In this document: in pieces, positions 17,415 to 26,423 of the stretch
How positions within the stretch are numbered: the stretch's first letter is position 1
How the letters are laid out: every line of letters starts with the position of its first letter
NCBI GenBank assembly: GCA_003550275.1
Contig: QXCW01000002.1
Span: forward strand, 310,001 to 374,000
Length of the DNA stretch: 64,000 nt
Direction of reading: 5' to 3'
From: Flavobacteriaceae bacterium MAR_2010_72
GTDB taxonomy: Bacteria; Bacteroidota; Bacteroidia; Flavobacteriales; Flavobacteriaceae
Notes under the pieces: generated by a model
Told to the model about the DNA's origin: nothing
Database searches by the model: none
What the model saw: only the letters and a program-made list of their open reading frames with translations
Translations under genes and position numbers: made by a program

Positions 17415-17831
17415 ATGAATCAGCAAATTAGTATTAATAAAGCCAAGTTTTGGACAGACGAGCGGGGTATTCTTTTCTGCGAATTTGACAATCAAGATGT
17501 ATATCATAAGTTAGATATAGATTCAGTTAAAATATATGAAGAGGCCATTATATCATTAACACAAGGGAAATCAATGCCTTTTTTGATCGATGCTAGGAAC
17601 ACGCGAGGTTCATTTACATCAAAGTCGGCAAAGTTATTTGCCAAAAGTAAGATTTTTAAACAGGCGAGAATATGTGAAGCCTTTGTAGTTAACTCCATAA
17701 AAACAGAATTGTTAATTAACTCCTTTAAGAGAATTTATGACCCCAACACGCCTTTTTTAGTATTTAACGATATTGAAAGGGCTTTAGACTATTGTCTTGA
17801 AGCAATACAACGATATGATGAAGACAATTAA
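17415..17831 (+). CDS. STAS/SpoIIAA-like small protein
   Basis: A 138-residue soluble protein with alternating strands and helices. The middle has PFLIDARNTRGSFTSKSAKL, a strand-loop-helix resembling the phospho-acceptor loop of STAS-like proteins, then RICEAFVVNS-KTELLINSF and PFLVFNDIERALDYCLE. Such proteins in flavobacteria occur beside PAS histidine kinases. The next gene starts inside its last codons (17818), implying translational coupling with the kinase and a shared signalling role, perhaps as a partner or anti-anti-sigma-type switch. Family name uncertain; I recognise the pattern, not a characterised member. No signal peptide. Confidence 0.55.
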   Translation: MNQQISINKAKFWTDERGILFCEFDNQDVYHKLDIDSVKIYEEAIISLTQGKSMPFLIDARNTRGSFTSKSAKLFAKSKIFKQARICEAFVVNSIKTELLINSFKRIYDPNTPFLVFNDIERALDYCLEAIQRYDEDN

Positions 17832-19677
17832 TTACAACACATTAACTGCCAACGAGTCAAATGAAGTGTTACAAATGCTAAGGAACAATGTTAACTTGTT
17901 GGCAACAGATGCGTTGGGTCGCATTGTGTATGTTAACGATAAATTTTGTGAACTTTTAGATACTACCGAAGAGAAGCTCATTGGAGAATCCAATACCTTT
18001 TTTGAATCAGACCTCCATGCAGATCCATTATATAAAGAATTGTGGCGTACTATTAAAAATGGGCATGTATGGAAAGGGGTTCTTAACATAAAATCAGTAA
18101 AAGGACGAGACTATTGGTGTGATACTACCATCATGCCATTATTGGACCATGAAGAAAAAATAGATAAATATGTTTCCATGTTTGTCGATATTACGGAATG
18201 CTATGAAAAAAACAAAAAAATAGCAGACAAGGAAAGCAAGTTAAGAACCTTTACAGAAAGCATTCCTAATATTATTTTATCGATTGATCGGTTTGGTAAA
18301 ATTTTAAATGTCAACCTTGGTATTGGAAACCTTGAAATTGATGAGGTCATTGATACCTACTTGTATGATTATATCAACCCCGAATTTCACAAAACGGTCA
18401 AAAAGGTGGTTAAGTCGGTCTTTAAACAAGGCATCAAAAGTCAATACGAAACTACTGAACTAGATTCTAATGGAAACAGAATGTTCTATATATCCCAAAT
18501 AGGACCTGTGTTTAATGATTTTGGAAAAGTTGTTTCCGCAACTATTTCTACCCAGAACGTTACTAAACTAAAAAAGATTAAGGCAGAGTTGCAAGAAAAC
18601 GAAGCCAAGTTTAGTGCTATTTTCAAATCGATGAACTTTGGCATTATCGTGGTGACTGATGAAAAAGGAATAATACTCGAGTGGAACAAAGGGGCAGAAA
18701 AGGCATTTGGATATGATGAACATGAAATGATTGGCAGCCCGTTGTCCAAAATAATGTCCAAAAAGCATAGAAAATCCAGCATCAAGGGGCTTGTGAAAAC
18801 GGTGAATGAACTCAACCAGTCAAATTCAGGAGATGTATTGGAAATGATGGGCCTTAAAAAATCTGGAATTGAATTTCCAATTGAGTTGACTATTAGTAAA
18901 TGGAGCAGTGGGAAAAGTAAATATTATTGCGCCATGATGCTTGATGTGTCTAAAAACAAGGTTTTAGAAAGTAAGCTAGAGCAAAAGAAAAAAGATCTGG
19001 AGCTGTTTTTGTATAGATCTGCCCATGACTTGAGGGCACCATTTTCTTCGGCCGAAGGGTTGATGAATTTAATCAAGCAAGAAAATGATTGTCAGGAGAT
19101 TAAACCAATTGTAGAAATGCTAGACACCACTTTAGAACGCGGTAAGTTATTAATCGATAACCTTATTTTGGCATCTGCAATCTCAGGCAAAAAAAGAGTT
19201 ATGGAACCTATTGATTTTTCAGCAATAATCCAGAGCACCTTAAAAGCTTTAAGAGGAACAATAAATTTTGATCATGTAAAATTTGAAGTTGACATAAATG
19301 TAAACAGCAACTTCAATTCAGATACTGAACTAATACATTCCTTATTTCAAAACCTAGTGCAAAATGCCATAAATTACAGTTCTTTTATGATTGGTGCAGA
19401 GCCACATGTTAAAATTGAAGTGGCCTCTAATTCAGATGGTATAAAAGCACGTGTTTGTGATAATGGAGTAGGTATATCCAAAACCCATATTGATAAGATA
19501 TTTAACCTGTATTACAGAGCTAATACTAAAGAAATGCCTGGTACAGGTTTAGGATTATATATAGTTAAAAACATTGTTGACGATCTTCAAGGGAGTATTA
19601 CCGTTGAAAGTGAAATTAATAAAGGGACATGCTTTGAAGTTGTCTTGCCAAATTTTAAAAGTGAAATTGAAAAATGA
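17818..19677 (+). CDS. PAS-domain sensor histidine kinase
   Basis: A cytosolic kinase of about 619 residues. Three PAS-like domains occupy roughly 20-140, 145-255 and 260-380 (LATDALGRIVYVNDKFCELL, SIPNIILSIDRFGKILNVN, GIIVVTDEKGIILEWNKGAE). HisKA has H403 in SAHDLRAPFSSAEGL, and the ATPase domain has NLVQNAINYS, CDNGVGIS and GTGLGLYIVK. No transmembrane segment. The reading frame is open upstream to a TTG at 17797, but ATG pairs at 17815 and 17818 give a short overlap with the STAS-like gene and are more likely. Its own stop overlaps the receiver gene (ATGA), so the three genes form one unit. Confidence 0.88.
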   Translation: MKTINYNTLTANESNEVLQMLRNNVNLLATDALGRIVYVNDKFCELLDTTEEKLIGESNTFFESDLHADPLYKELWRTIKNGHVWKGVLNIKSVKGRDYWCDTTIMPLLDHEEKIDKYVSMFVDITECYEKNKKIADKESKLRTFTESIPNIILSIDRFGKILNVNLGIGNLEIDEVIDTYLYDYINPEFHKTVKKVVKSVFKQGIKSQYETTELDSNGNRMFYISQIGPVFNDFGKVVSATISTQNVTKLKKIKAELQENEAKFSAIFKSMNFGIIVVTDEKGIILEWNKGAEKAFGYDEHEMIGSPLSKIMSKKHRKSSIKGLVKTVNELNQSNSGDVLEMMGLKKSGIEFPIELTISKWSSGKSKYYCAMMLDVSKNKVLESKLEQKKKDLELFLYRSAHDLRAPFSSAEGLMNLIKQENDCQEIKPIVEMLDTTLERGKLLIDNLILASAISGKKRVMEPIDFSAIIQSTLKALRGTINFDHVKFEVDINVNSNFNSDTELIHSLFQNLVQNAINYSSFMIGAEPHVKIEVASNSDGIKARVCDNGVGISKTHIDKIFNLYYRANTKEMPGTGLGLYIVKNIVDDLQGSITVESEINKGTCFEVVLPNFKSEIEK

Positions 19678-20111
19678 TAGAGCCTAAAAAAATTATTCTC
19701 GTAGACGACAACAAAATTGATCTTTTTGTCAACCAAAAAATTATTGAATTATTTGATCCCGACATTCAAATCAAGGCCTTTACTAAAGCCACATCTGCAC
19801 TTTGTTATTTAAAGATATTGGAGTTCAACAAAGATTTTAAATCTGTTTTCATTCCTGACGCCATTGTTTTAGACATTAATATGCCAGAAATGGACGGGTT
19901 TGAATTTTTATGTGAACTTGAGCAACTTGAAATTGTTAAAAACAATTCAATTGCGGTCTATATGTTGTCATCATCCTCCTATCCCGAAGATATGGTTAAA
20001 GCAAAAAAGCATAACCTATGCTCAGGCTACTTTAATAAACCTTTAACCAAAGCGATGCTTGTTAATATGTTGTCTTATGAAAACAGTGGGTTTTCTTTAG
20101 GTAATTATTGA
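19674..20111 (+). CDS. Single-domain response regulator
   Basis: A 145-residue stand-alone receiver with no output domain. The acidic pair is VDDNK (Asp11, Asp12), the phospho-acceptor is Asp67 in IVLDINMPEMDGFEF, the Ser/Thr switch region is YMLSSSSYPEDM and the conserved Lys sits in YFNKPLTK. It overlaps the PAS kinase by four bases (ATGA) and is surely its cognate partner. The longer alpha2-loop (ILEFNKDFKSVFIPD) is typical of receivers that follow PAS kinases in Bacteroidota and are thought to act by protein-protein contact. What it contacts is unknown; the STAS-like protein of the same unit is an option. Confidence 0.88.
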   Translation: MIEPKKIILVDDNKIDLFVNQKIIELFDPDIQIKAFTKATSALCYLKILEFNKDFKSVFIPDAIVLDINMPEMDGFEFLCELEQLEIVKNNSIAVYMLSSSSYPEDMVKAKKHNLCSGYFNKPLTKAMLVNMLSYENSGFSLGNY

Positions 20112-20114
20112 GGT

Positions 20115-20408
20115 TTAGTCTTTCGTTTTGAGCTTAACAATTCGTCTTATTTCCTTCAGTAATAATGCAAATGCTGGTTGTGCCATGCCATTATGATCAT
20201 AACCATCCAGTTCGTAGTGCCTAGTTTCTTTGTGGCCAGCGACCTTCATCATGCGCCATAAATAGGCATTTTCTTCATATCGACCTAACAACTCCAAATC
20301 TCTATCACCGGTAATTAGCAAAAGTGGAGGTGCATCTGACCTCACATGAAATAATGGAGCAAGATTGTCAACTATGGGTTGTGTGCCACTAATGCCGCAC
20401 TCTTCTCG
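20115..20408 (-). pseudogene. Remnant of an alpha/beta hydrolase (esterase) gene, 5' part lost
   Basis: The reverse strand encodes about 90 residues that match only the C-terminal part of carboxylesterase-type alpha/beta hydrolases: QPIVDNLAPLFHVRSDAPP, then LLLITGDRDLELLGRYEENA, LWRMMKVAGHKETRHYELDG and YDHNGMAQPA with the catalytic-triad Asp (GDRDLEL) and His (DHNGM). The nucleophile Ser half is absent. The frame runs open upstream to a stop at 20460 but the sequence there (KNRLLFIIIREE) no longer resembles a hydrolase. No ATG start exists, only a GTG within the domain. This is a decayed gene left between the signalling unit and the glycerol operon. Confidence 0.7.
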
Positions 20409-20523
20409 TATGATAATAAATAGAAGACGATTCTTAATTGTAACATGGTTTCTTATTTTTTAATACCTTTCTGGTCAGTTAGTCTATACTGAAAAACCAC
20501 TGCTAACCGTAATTCAATAATAT

Positions 20524-22086
20524 TTGTTCGATAGAAAAACATTAGTTGATCAGTTAGAGAATACGTCTAATTGGGACTTAATTGTAATTGGTGGCGGCGC
20601 TACTGGGTTAGGTATTGCCCTAGATGGTGCTACACGAGGCTACAAAACCCTTCTTTTAGAACAGGTTGATTTTGCTAAAGGAACCTCAAGCCGAAGCACC
20701 AAATTAGTTCACGGTGGCGTAAGGTATTTGGCGCAAGGCAATATAGATTTGGTGAAAGAGGCCTTGTATGAAAGGGGATTGCTATTAAAAAATGCTTCGC
20801 ATCTGGTGAACAAACAATCGTTTATAATCCCCAATTATAAATGGTGGGATGGCATTTTTTATACTGTAGGACTTAAAATATACGATTTTCTTGCCGGTAA
20901 ATTAAGCTTTGGAAAGTCTGTCAGGATATCCAAAAAGAAAGTAACTTCCCGTTTGAACACAATAAAAACAGAACATCTTAAAGGCGGGGTTGTCTACTTC
21001 GATGGGCAATTTGATGACTCTAGATTAGCGATTAACATCGCCCAGACCTGTATCGAACATGGAGCAACCGTTTTAAATCATTTTAAGGTTGAAAGTTTGT
21101 TGAAAAATAGTGAAGGATTAGTAAACGGAGTGATCGCCAAAGATGTAGAAACTAATGTAACATACATCCTAAATGCTCAAGTAGTCATCAATGCAACTGG
21201 TGTTTTTACCGACGATGTTTTGAAGATGGACAATGTGTCTGCCAATAACTTGGTACGTCCAAGTCAAGGCATCCATCTCGTTTTAGACCGATCATTTTTG
21301 CCTGGAAATGATGCTATTATGATCCCAAAAACCGATGATGGTCGCGTCTTGTTTTTAGTTCCTTGGTATAATAGGGTTGTTGTGGGAACGACTGACACAC
21401 TTTTAGACAATCATAGTTTAGAACCAAAAGCTTTAGATAGTGAAGTAGATTTTATTCTACAAACCTTGAATACGTATTTAACTAAAACCGTAACAAAAAA
21501 AGATGTCTTATCAGTTTTTGCAGGGTTACGGCCTTTAGCCGCCCCAAAAGACGATTCCGAAAAAACAAAGGAAATTTCCAGAAGCCATAAGATTATTGTT
21601 TCAGATTCACAACTCATCACAATAACTGGAGGAAAATGGACAACCTATCGCCGCATGGCGCAGGACACTTTAAACAAGGCAATAGAGCTAGGCAAACTTC
21701 CAAGAAAGGGTTGTGTAACCAATAATTTATTGATACATGGGGCAAATGGGCCTGTTGATAAGTCAAACCATTTATGTGTTTACGGAAGTGATCAAAATGC
21801 TCTTGAGGGGCTCATCAAAGACCATCCTGAATTAGGAGAAAAATTACATCCTAAATTGGAGTTTTTAAAGGCTGAAGTAGTTTGGGCTGCCAGAAATGAA
21901 ATGGCAAGAACGGTTGAAGATGTGCTAGCGCGAAGGGTTAGAATCCTTTTTTTGGATGCCAAGGTAGCAATGGCTGTCGCACCTAGTGTAGCAGCTATTT
22001 TGGCTTCAGAATTAGATAGATCTGAAGACTGGAAATTAAACCAAATTATGGATTTTAATAGGCTGGCAAAGAAGTACATCCTATAA
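20524..22086 (+). CDS. glpD: Glycerol-3-phosphate dehydrogenase (FAD, aerobic type)
   Basis: Oxidises sn-glycerol 3-phosphate to dihydroxyacetone phosphate at the inner membrane, passing electrons to quinone. The 520-residue protein has the FAD-binding start DLIVIGGGATGLGIALDGA, then KGTSSRSTKLVHGGVRYL, which is the GlpD signature, and later VVVGTTDT and ITGGKWTTYRRMAQD. The only possible start before the FAD motif is the TTG at 20524, since an in-frame stop lies two codons upstream and no ATG or GTG occurs; the gene therefore uses a TTG start. First gene of a glpD-glpK-glpF operon, 62 bp ahead of glpK. No regulator of the operon is visible. Confidence 0.93.
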   Translation: MFDRKTLVDQLENTSNWDLIVIGGGATGLGIALDGATRGYKTLLLEQVDFAKGTSSRSTKLVHGGVRYLAQGNIDLVKEALYERGLLLKNASHLVNKQSFIIPNYKWWDGIFYTVGLKIYDFLAGKLSFGKSVRISKKKVTSRLNTIKTEHLKGGVVYFDGQFDDSRLAINIAQTCIEHGATVLNHFKVESLLKNSEGLVNGVIAKDVETNVTYILNAQVVINATGVFTDDVLKMDNVSANNLVRPSQGIHLVLDRSFLPGNDAIMIPKTDDGRVLFLVPWYNRVVVGTTDTLLDNHSLEPKALDSEVDFILQTLNTYLTKTVTKKDVLSVFAGLRPLAAPKDDSEKTKEISRSHKIIVSDSQLITITGGKWTTYRRMAQDTLNKAIELGKLPRKGCVTNNLLIHGANGPVDKSNHLCVYGSDQNALEGLIKDHPELGEKLHPKLEFLKAEVVWAARNEMARTVEDVLARRVRILFLDAKVAMAVAPSVAAILASELDRSEDWKLNQIMDFNRLAKKYIL

Positions 22087-22148
22087 ATAGAAAAGAATTA
22101 TTAATTTTAATGAATTCCCGCTAGGGTCTTTGTATAAAAGATTTACAT

Positions 22149-23651
22149 ATGAATAAATTCATTCTTGCTTTAGACCAAGGCACCACAAGTTCAAGAGCAA
22201 TTGTATTTGATAAACAAGGAAATACGGTTTCAGTCGCACAAAAAGAATTTACACAATATTTTCCTAAACCAGGTTGGGTAGAGCATGATCCACAAGAAAT
22301 TTGGTCAACACAAGCGGGTGTTGCCGCCGAAGCCATTGCAAAAAAAGGATTGAATGTTGAAAATATAGCTGCCATTGGAATTACCAATCAGCGCGAAACT
22401 GTAGTAGTTTGGGATAAAAATACGGGTAAGCCCATTTATAATGCTATTGTTTGGCAGGATAAAAGAACGGCAAGTTACTGTGATGAATTAAAAAAACTAG
22501 GTAAACAAGATCTTATTAGAGAAAAAACAGGATTGGTCATTGATTCTTATTTTTCTGGAACCAAAGTAAAATGGATTTTGGATCATGTAGAAGGCGCAAG
22601 GCAAAAAGCAGAATCCGGTGAGCTTATTTTAGGAACCATTGACACTTGGCTGATCTGGAATTTCACCAAAGGCGAAAAACATATTACTGATGTTTCAAAT
22701 GCATCCAGAACTTTGTTATTTAATATAAATACCATGGATTGGGATGATGAATTGCTCGATCTATTAACAATCCCAAAAAGTATGTTGCCTCAAGTAAGGC
22801 AATCCAGTGAGGTTTATGGTCATACAACATCTACATTTTATGATAGTAAAATTCCAATTTCTGGTATTGCGGGAGATCAACAAGCAGCTTTATTTGGACA
22901 AATGTGTACAAAACCCGGAATGGTAAAAAATACCTATGGCACAGGTTGTTTTATGTTAATGAACATTGGAGACCAACCAAAGGTTTCAAAGAACAATCTG
23001 TTAACCACTGTCGCTTGGAAAATAAATGGAAAAACCAGTTATGCTTTAGAGGGCAGTATTTTTATTGCAGGAGCCGTTGTGCAGTGGTTAAGGGACAGTT
23101 TGAAGATTATTAGAAACTCTTCTGAAGTTGAAACTTTGGCAAATTCTGTAGCGCATTCTGATGGCGTTTATTTTGTGCCAGCTTTTGCAGGTCTGGGTGC
23201 GCCTCATTGGAATCAACAAGCACAAGGAACCATATTTGGATTGACAAGAGGAAGTACAGATGCACATATTGCAAGAGCAGCTTTAGAATCAATTGCCTAT
23301 CAAACCATGGATATCTTAAAAGCAATGGAAGCCGATTCTGGAATTTCAATTCAGGAGTTACGAGTTGATGGTGGTGCAACTATAAATAATATGCTCATGC
23401 AATTTCAGTCAGATGTTTTAAATACAATTACTGTGAGACCTAAAGTCGTTGAAACCACAGCTATGGGTGCTGCATTTTTAGCAGGTTTGGCGGTAGGGTA
23501 TTGGGAATCGCCTGAAGACATCCAAAATATTTGGCAAATTGAAAATAAATTCCATCCAACAACAGATCGCCAACAGATTGACACTGGGATAGAGGGTTGG
23601 TATAAGGCTATTGAAGCCCTCGAGTTTTGGGCAAAGGATAAAACTAACTAA
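22149..23651 (+). CDS. glpK: Glycerol kinase
   Basis: Phosphorylates glycerol with ATP to glycerol 3-phosphate, feeding GlpD. It has 500 residues, the normal length. Recognised by the FGGY-kinase N-terminus [20 protein letters not shown], the substrate segment QREFTQ-type [43 protein letters not shown], the ATP-site [13 protein letters not shown] and [17 protein letters not shown] near the C-terminus. Glycerol-binding residues in the R-E pair (NQRE) and the W-D segments are in place. The middle gene of the operon: the spacing to glpF is only 13 bp. Confidence 0.96.
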   Translation: MNKFILALDQGTTSSRAIVFDKQGNTVSVAQKEFTQYFPKPGWVEHDPQEIWSTQAGVAAEAIAKKGLNVENIAAIGITNQRETVVVWDKNTGKPIYNAIVWQDKRTASYCDELKKLGKQDLIREKTGLVIDSYFSGTKVKWILDHVEGARQKAESGELILGTIDTWLIWNFTKGEKHITDVSNASRTLLFNINTMDWDDELLDLLTIPKSMLPQVRQSSEVYGHTTSTFYDSKIPISGIAGDQQAALFGQMCTKPGMVKNTYGTGCFMLMNIGDQPKVSKNNLLTTVAWKINGKTSYALEGSIFIAGAVVQWLRDSLKIIRNSSEVETLANSVAHSDGVYFVPAFAGLGAPHWNQQAQGTIFGLTRGSTDAHIARAALESIAYQTMDILKAMEADSGISIQELRVDGGATINNMLMQFQSDVLNTITVRPKVVETTAMGAAFLAGLAVGYWESPEDIQNIWQIENKFHPTTDRQQIDTGIEGWYKAIEALEFWAKDKTN

Positions 23652-23664
23652 ACACTAAAAACTT

Positions 23665-24393
23665 ATGACACCATTTATTTCAGAAATTATAGGAACAGCA
23701 ATACTCATTTTATTGGGTGGTGGCGTAGTTGCCAATGTAGTACTTAATAAAACCAAAGGCAATAGTAGTGGTTGGATGGTTATAACTACGGCTTGGGGCT
23801 TGGCGGTATATGTAGCCGTTGTTATTGCTGGACCTTACAGTGGCGCCCATATTAATCCAGCAGTGAGTATTGGGTTGGCTGTGGCTGGAAAATTCCCATG
23901 GGAAGATGTGCCTATGTATGTGCTTGCACAAATGCTCGGTGCAATGTTGGGGTCACTTATTGTCTATGTCATGTATAAGGATCATTTTGATGTTACCGAT
24001 GACAAAGAAACCAAAAGAGCGGTTTTTTGTACGGCACCTGCAATACGAAATTCATTTTCTAATCTTTTTAGTGAAGCCATCGGAACCTTCGTGCTTATTT
24101 TTACAATACTATATTTTACTGATGCTACCATAAATGACACCGAGACTGTTGTTGGACTTGGTTCATTAGGGGCTTTACCAGTTGCCTTTTTGGTTTGGGC
24201 TATTGGTTTGTCTTTAGGAGGAACAACGGGTTACGCCATAAACCCAGCAAGGGATTTAGGGCCTAGAATCATGCATGCGATCTTGCCTATAAAAGGTAAG
24301 GGATCAAATGATTGGAGTTATTCTTGGATTCCCGTTTTAGGGCCAATTCTAGGAGCAGCACTAGCAGCCTTGTTAATGTTGGCACTGTCTTAA
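23665..24393 (+). CDS. glpF: Glycerol facilitator (aquaglyceroporin, MIP family)
   Basis: Inner-membrane channel for glycerol entry, 242 residues and six membrane segments with two half-helices. Both NPA boxes are present: SGAHINPAVSIGLA in the first half and GTTGYAINPARDLGPR in the second. The Asp in the second box (NPARDLGPR) is the feature that separates glycerol facilitators from water-only aquaporins, so glycerol is the likely solute, in agreement with the upstream glpD and glpK. It ends 20 bp from the convergent hutU gene with no room for a normal terminator. Confidence 0.94.
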   Translation: MTPFISEIIGTAILILLGGGVVANVVLNKTKGNSSGWMVITTAWGLAVYVAVVIAGPYSGAHINPAVSIGLAVAGKFPWEDVPMYVLAQMLGAMLGSLIVYVMYKDHFDVTDDKETKRAVFCTAPAIRNSFSNLFSEAIGTFVLIFTILYFTDATINDTETVVGLGSLGALPVAFLVWAIGLSLGGTTGYAINPARDLGPRIMHAILPIKGKGSNDWSYSWIPVLGPILGAALAALLMLALS

Positions 24394-24413
24394 ATGAATC
24401 GGTCTTTTTAAAC

Positions 24414-26411
24414 TTAAAACAGAGCGTTTAATAGGTCATCATCCGTTATGTTTGGTAGTGTAACTTTTAAATTTGGTGTGCGTTCCATTTCTCGTTTAAT
24501 GGCAAAAAGCGCTTCTTCATTTCGTGCCCAACTTCGTCGCGCAATTCCATTGTTAACGTCATAAAACAGCATGGCATTCAGTCGGTCCTCAGCTTGCTTG
24601 GAGCCATCAAGTAGCATTCCAAATCCACCGTTGATGACTTCACCCCAACCTACGCCACCACCGTTGTGAATAGATACCCATGTTGCGCCTCTAAAACTAT
24701 CGCCTATAACATTATGTATTGCCATGTCGGCAGTGAATTTACTGCCATCATATATATTGGAAGTTTCTCTATAAGGAGAATCTGTTCCGCTAACATCATG
24801 ATGATCACGACCTAAAACGACAGGACCAATATTACCATCAGCAATTGCCTTGTTAAATGCCGTGGCAATTTTAATACGTCCTTCAGCATCAGCATATAAA
24901 ATTCGGGCTTGTGAACCAACCACCATGTTGTGTTTTTTGGCATCCTTAATCCAAGTGATATTATCTTGCATTTGTAGTTGAATCTCTTCTGGCGAATGGT
25001 CTTTGATGTCCTGAAGTACTTCCATGGCAATTTGATCGGTGGCATCCAAATCTTCTGGTTTTCCAGATGTACATACCCATCTAAAAGGTCCAAAACCATA
25101 ATCAAAACACATTGGGCCTAATATATCTTCTACATAGGACGGATATTTGAAATCGATAGTGTTATCCGCCATAACATCGGCTCCTGCGCGAGATGCTTCG
25201 AGTAAAAACGCATTTCCGTAGTCAAAAAAGTAGGTGCCTTTTGCAGCGTGTTTGTTAATTGAGGCGGCTTGTCTACGCAAGGATTCCTGGACTTTCTCCT
25301 TAAATAATTCGGGGTTTTCCTTAATTAATCGATTTGACTCTTCATAAGATAGTCCTACTGGATAATAACCACCAGTCCAAGGAATATGAAGTGACGTTTG
25401 GTCAGAGCCTAAATGAATAAAAATGTTTTCTGCATTAAATCGTTCCCAGACATCAACAACATTACCTATGTATGCAATTGAAATAACTTCATTGTGTTCT
25501 TGTGCTTTTCTAACACGATTAACAAGCTCGTCCATGGTGTCAATCAAAACATCAACCCAGCCTTGTTCGAAACGTTTGGTAGCGGCTTTCGGATTAACTT
25601 CAGCACAAACGGTTAAACAGCCTGCTATGTTCCCTGCTTTTGGCTGAGCGCCGCTCATGCCTCCAAGACCAGCAGTTAAAAATAGTTTTCCGGCAGGCGT
25701 TTCACCTTTAGAAAGTACTTTTCTAAAGGCATTCATTACGGTAATGGTAGTGCCATGTACAATGCCTTGTGGGCCGATATACATAAAAGAACCAGCCGTC
25801 ATTTGTCCGTATTGCGTAACACCGAGTGCATTGAATTTTTCCCAATCGTCAGGTTTGGAATAATTAGGAATCATCATACCATTGGTAACGACAACCCTAG
25901 GCGCATTTTTTGAAGAAGGAAAAAGTCCCATGGGATGCCCGGAATAGATATGCAAGGTTTGCTCATCGGTCATGGCGGCCAAATAGTGCATCACTAAAAG
26001 GTATTGTGCCCAATTTTGAAAAACGGCACCGTTACCGCCGTAAGTGATTAATTCTTCTGGATGTTGAGCGACTTCAGGATTCAAATTATTCTGAATCATT
26101 AACATAATAGCAGCCGCTTGCAAGGATTTTGCAGGGTATTCTGAAATTGGACGCGCATAAAACTCATAATCAGGTTTAAATCGGTACATATAAATCCTTC
26201 CATAAGTTTTCAATTCGTCGGCAAATTCAGGAGCGAGGGTAGAGTGCCAATGCTTTGGAAAGTATCTTAAGGCATTTTTTACAGCAAGTCTTTTTTCTTC
26301 TAAAGAAAGACTGTCTTTTCGTTTGGGTGCCCGATTAGCGTCATTCGGATAGGCTTTTTTTGTTGGTAATTCGTTTGGGATACCTTGTAATAGTTGCTCT
26401 TGAAACGTCAT
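24414..26411 (-). CDS. hutU: Urocanate hydratase (urocanase)
   Basis: Second enzyme of histidine catabolism: converts urocanate to 4-imidazolone-5-propionate using tightly bound NAD+. The 665-residue protein has the NAD-binding glycine cluster FLTAGLGGMSGAQPKAG (about 245-260), HTGH-type substrate segment, the C-terminal Cys in FRWVCTSG, and the block VLGRDHHDVSGTDSPYRET. It is about 100 residues longer than the E. coli/Pseudomonas form, a length common to Bacteroidota urocanases with an extended N-terminus. It lies 12 bp downstream of hutH on the same strand and is clearly co-transcribed from the promoter in the divergent intergenic region. Confidence 0.95.
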   Translation of the reverse strand: MTFQEQLLQGIPNELPTKKAYPNDANRAPKRKDSLSLEEKRLAVKNALRYFPKHWHSTLAPEFADELKTYGRIYMYRFKPDYEFYARPISEYPAKSLQAAAIMLMIQNNLNPEVAQHPEELITYGGNGAVFQNWAQYLLVMHYLAAMTDEQTLHIYSGHPMGLFPSSKNAPRVVVTNGMMIPNYSKPDDWEKFNALGVTQYGQMTAGSFMYIGPQGIVHGTTITVMNAFRKVLSKGETPAGKLFLTAGLGGMSGAQPKAGNIAGCLTVCAEVNPKAATKRFEQGWVDVLIDTMDELVNRVRKAQEHNEVISIAYIGNVVDVWERFNAENIFIHLGSDQTSLHIPWTGGYYPVGLSYEESNRLIKENPELFKEKVQESLRRQAASINKHAAKGTYFFDYGNAFLLEASRAGADVMADNTIDFKYPSYVEDILGPMCFDYGFGPFRWVCTSGKPEDLDATDQIAMEVLQDIKDHSPEEIQLQMQDNITWIKDAKKHNMVVGSQARILYADAEGRIKIATAFNKAIADGNIGPVVLGRDHHDVSGTDSPYRETSNIYDGSKFTADMAIHNVIGDSFRGATWVSIHNGGGVGWGEVINGGFGMLLDGSKQAEDRLNAMLFYDVNNGIARRSWARNEEALFAIKREMERTPNLKVTLPNITDDDLLNALF

Positions 26412-26423
26412 AGGGTTTACGGT

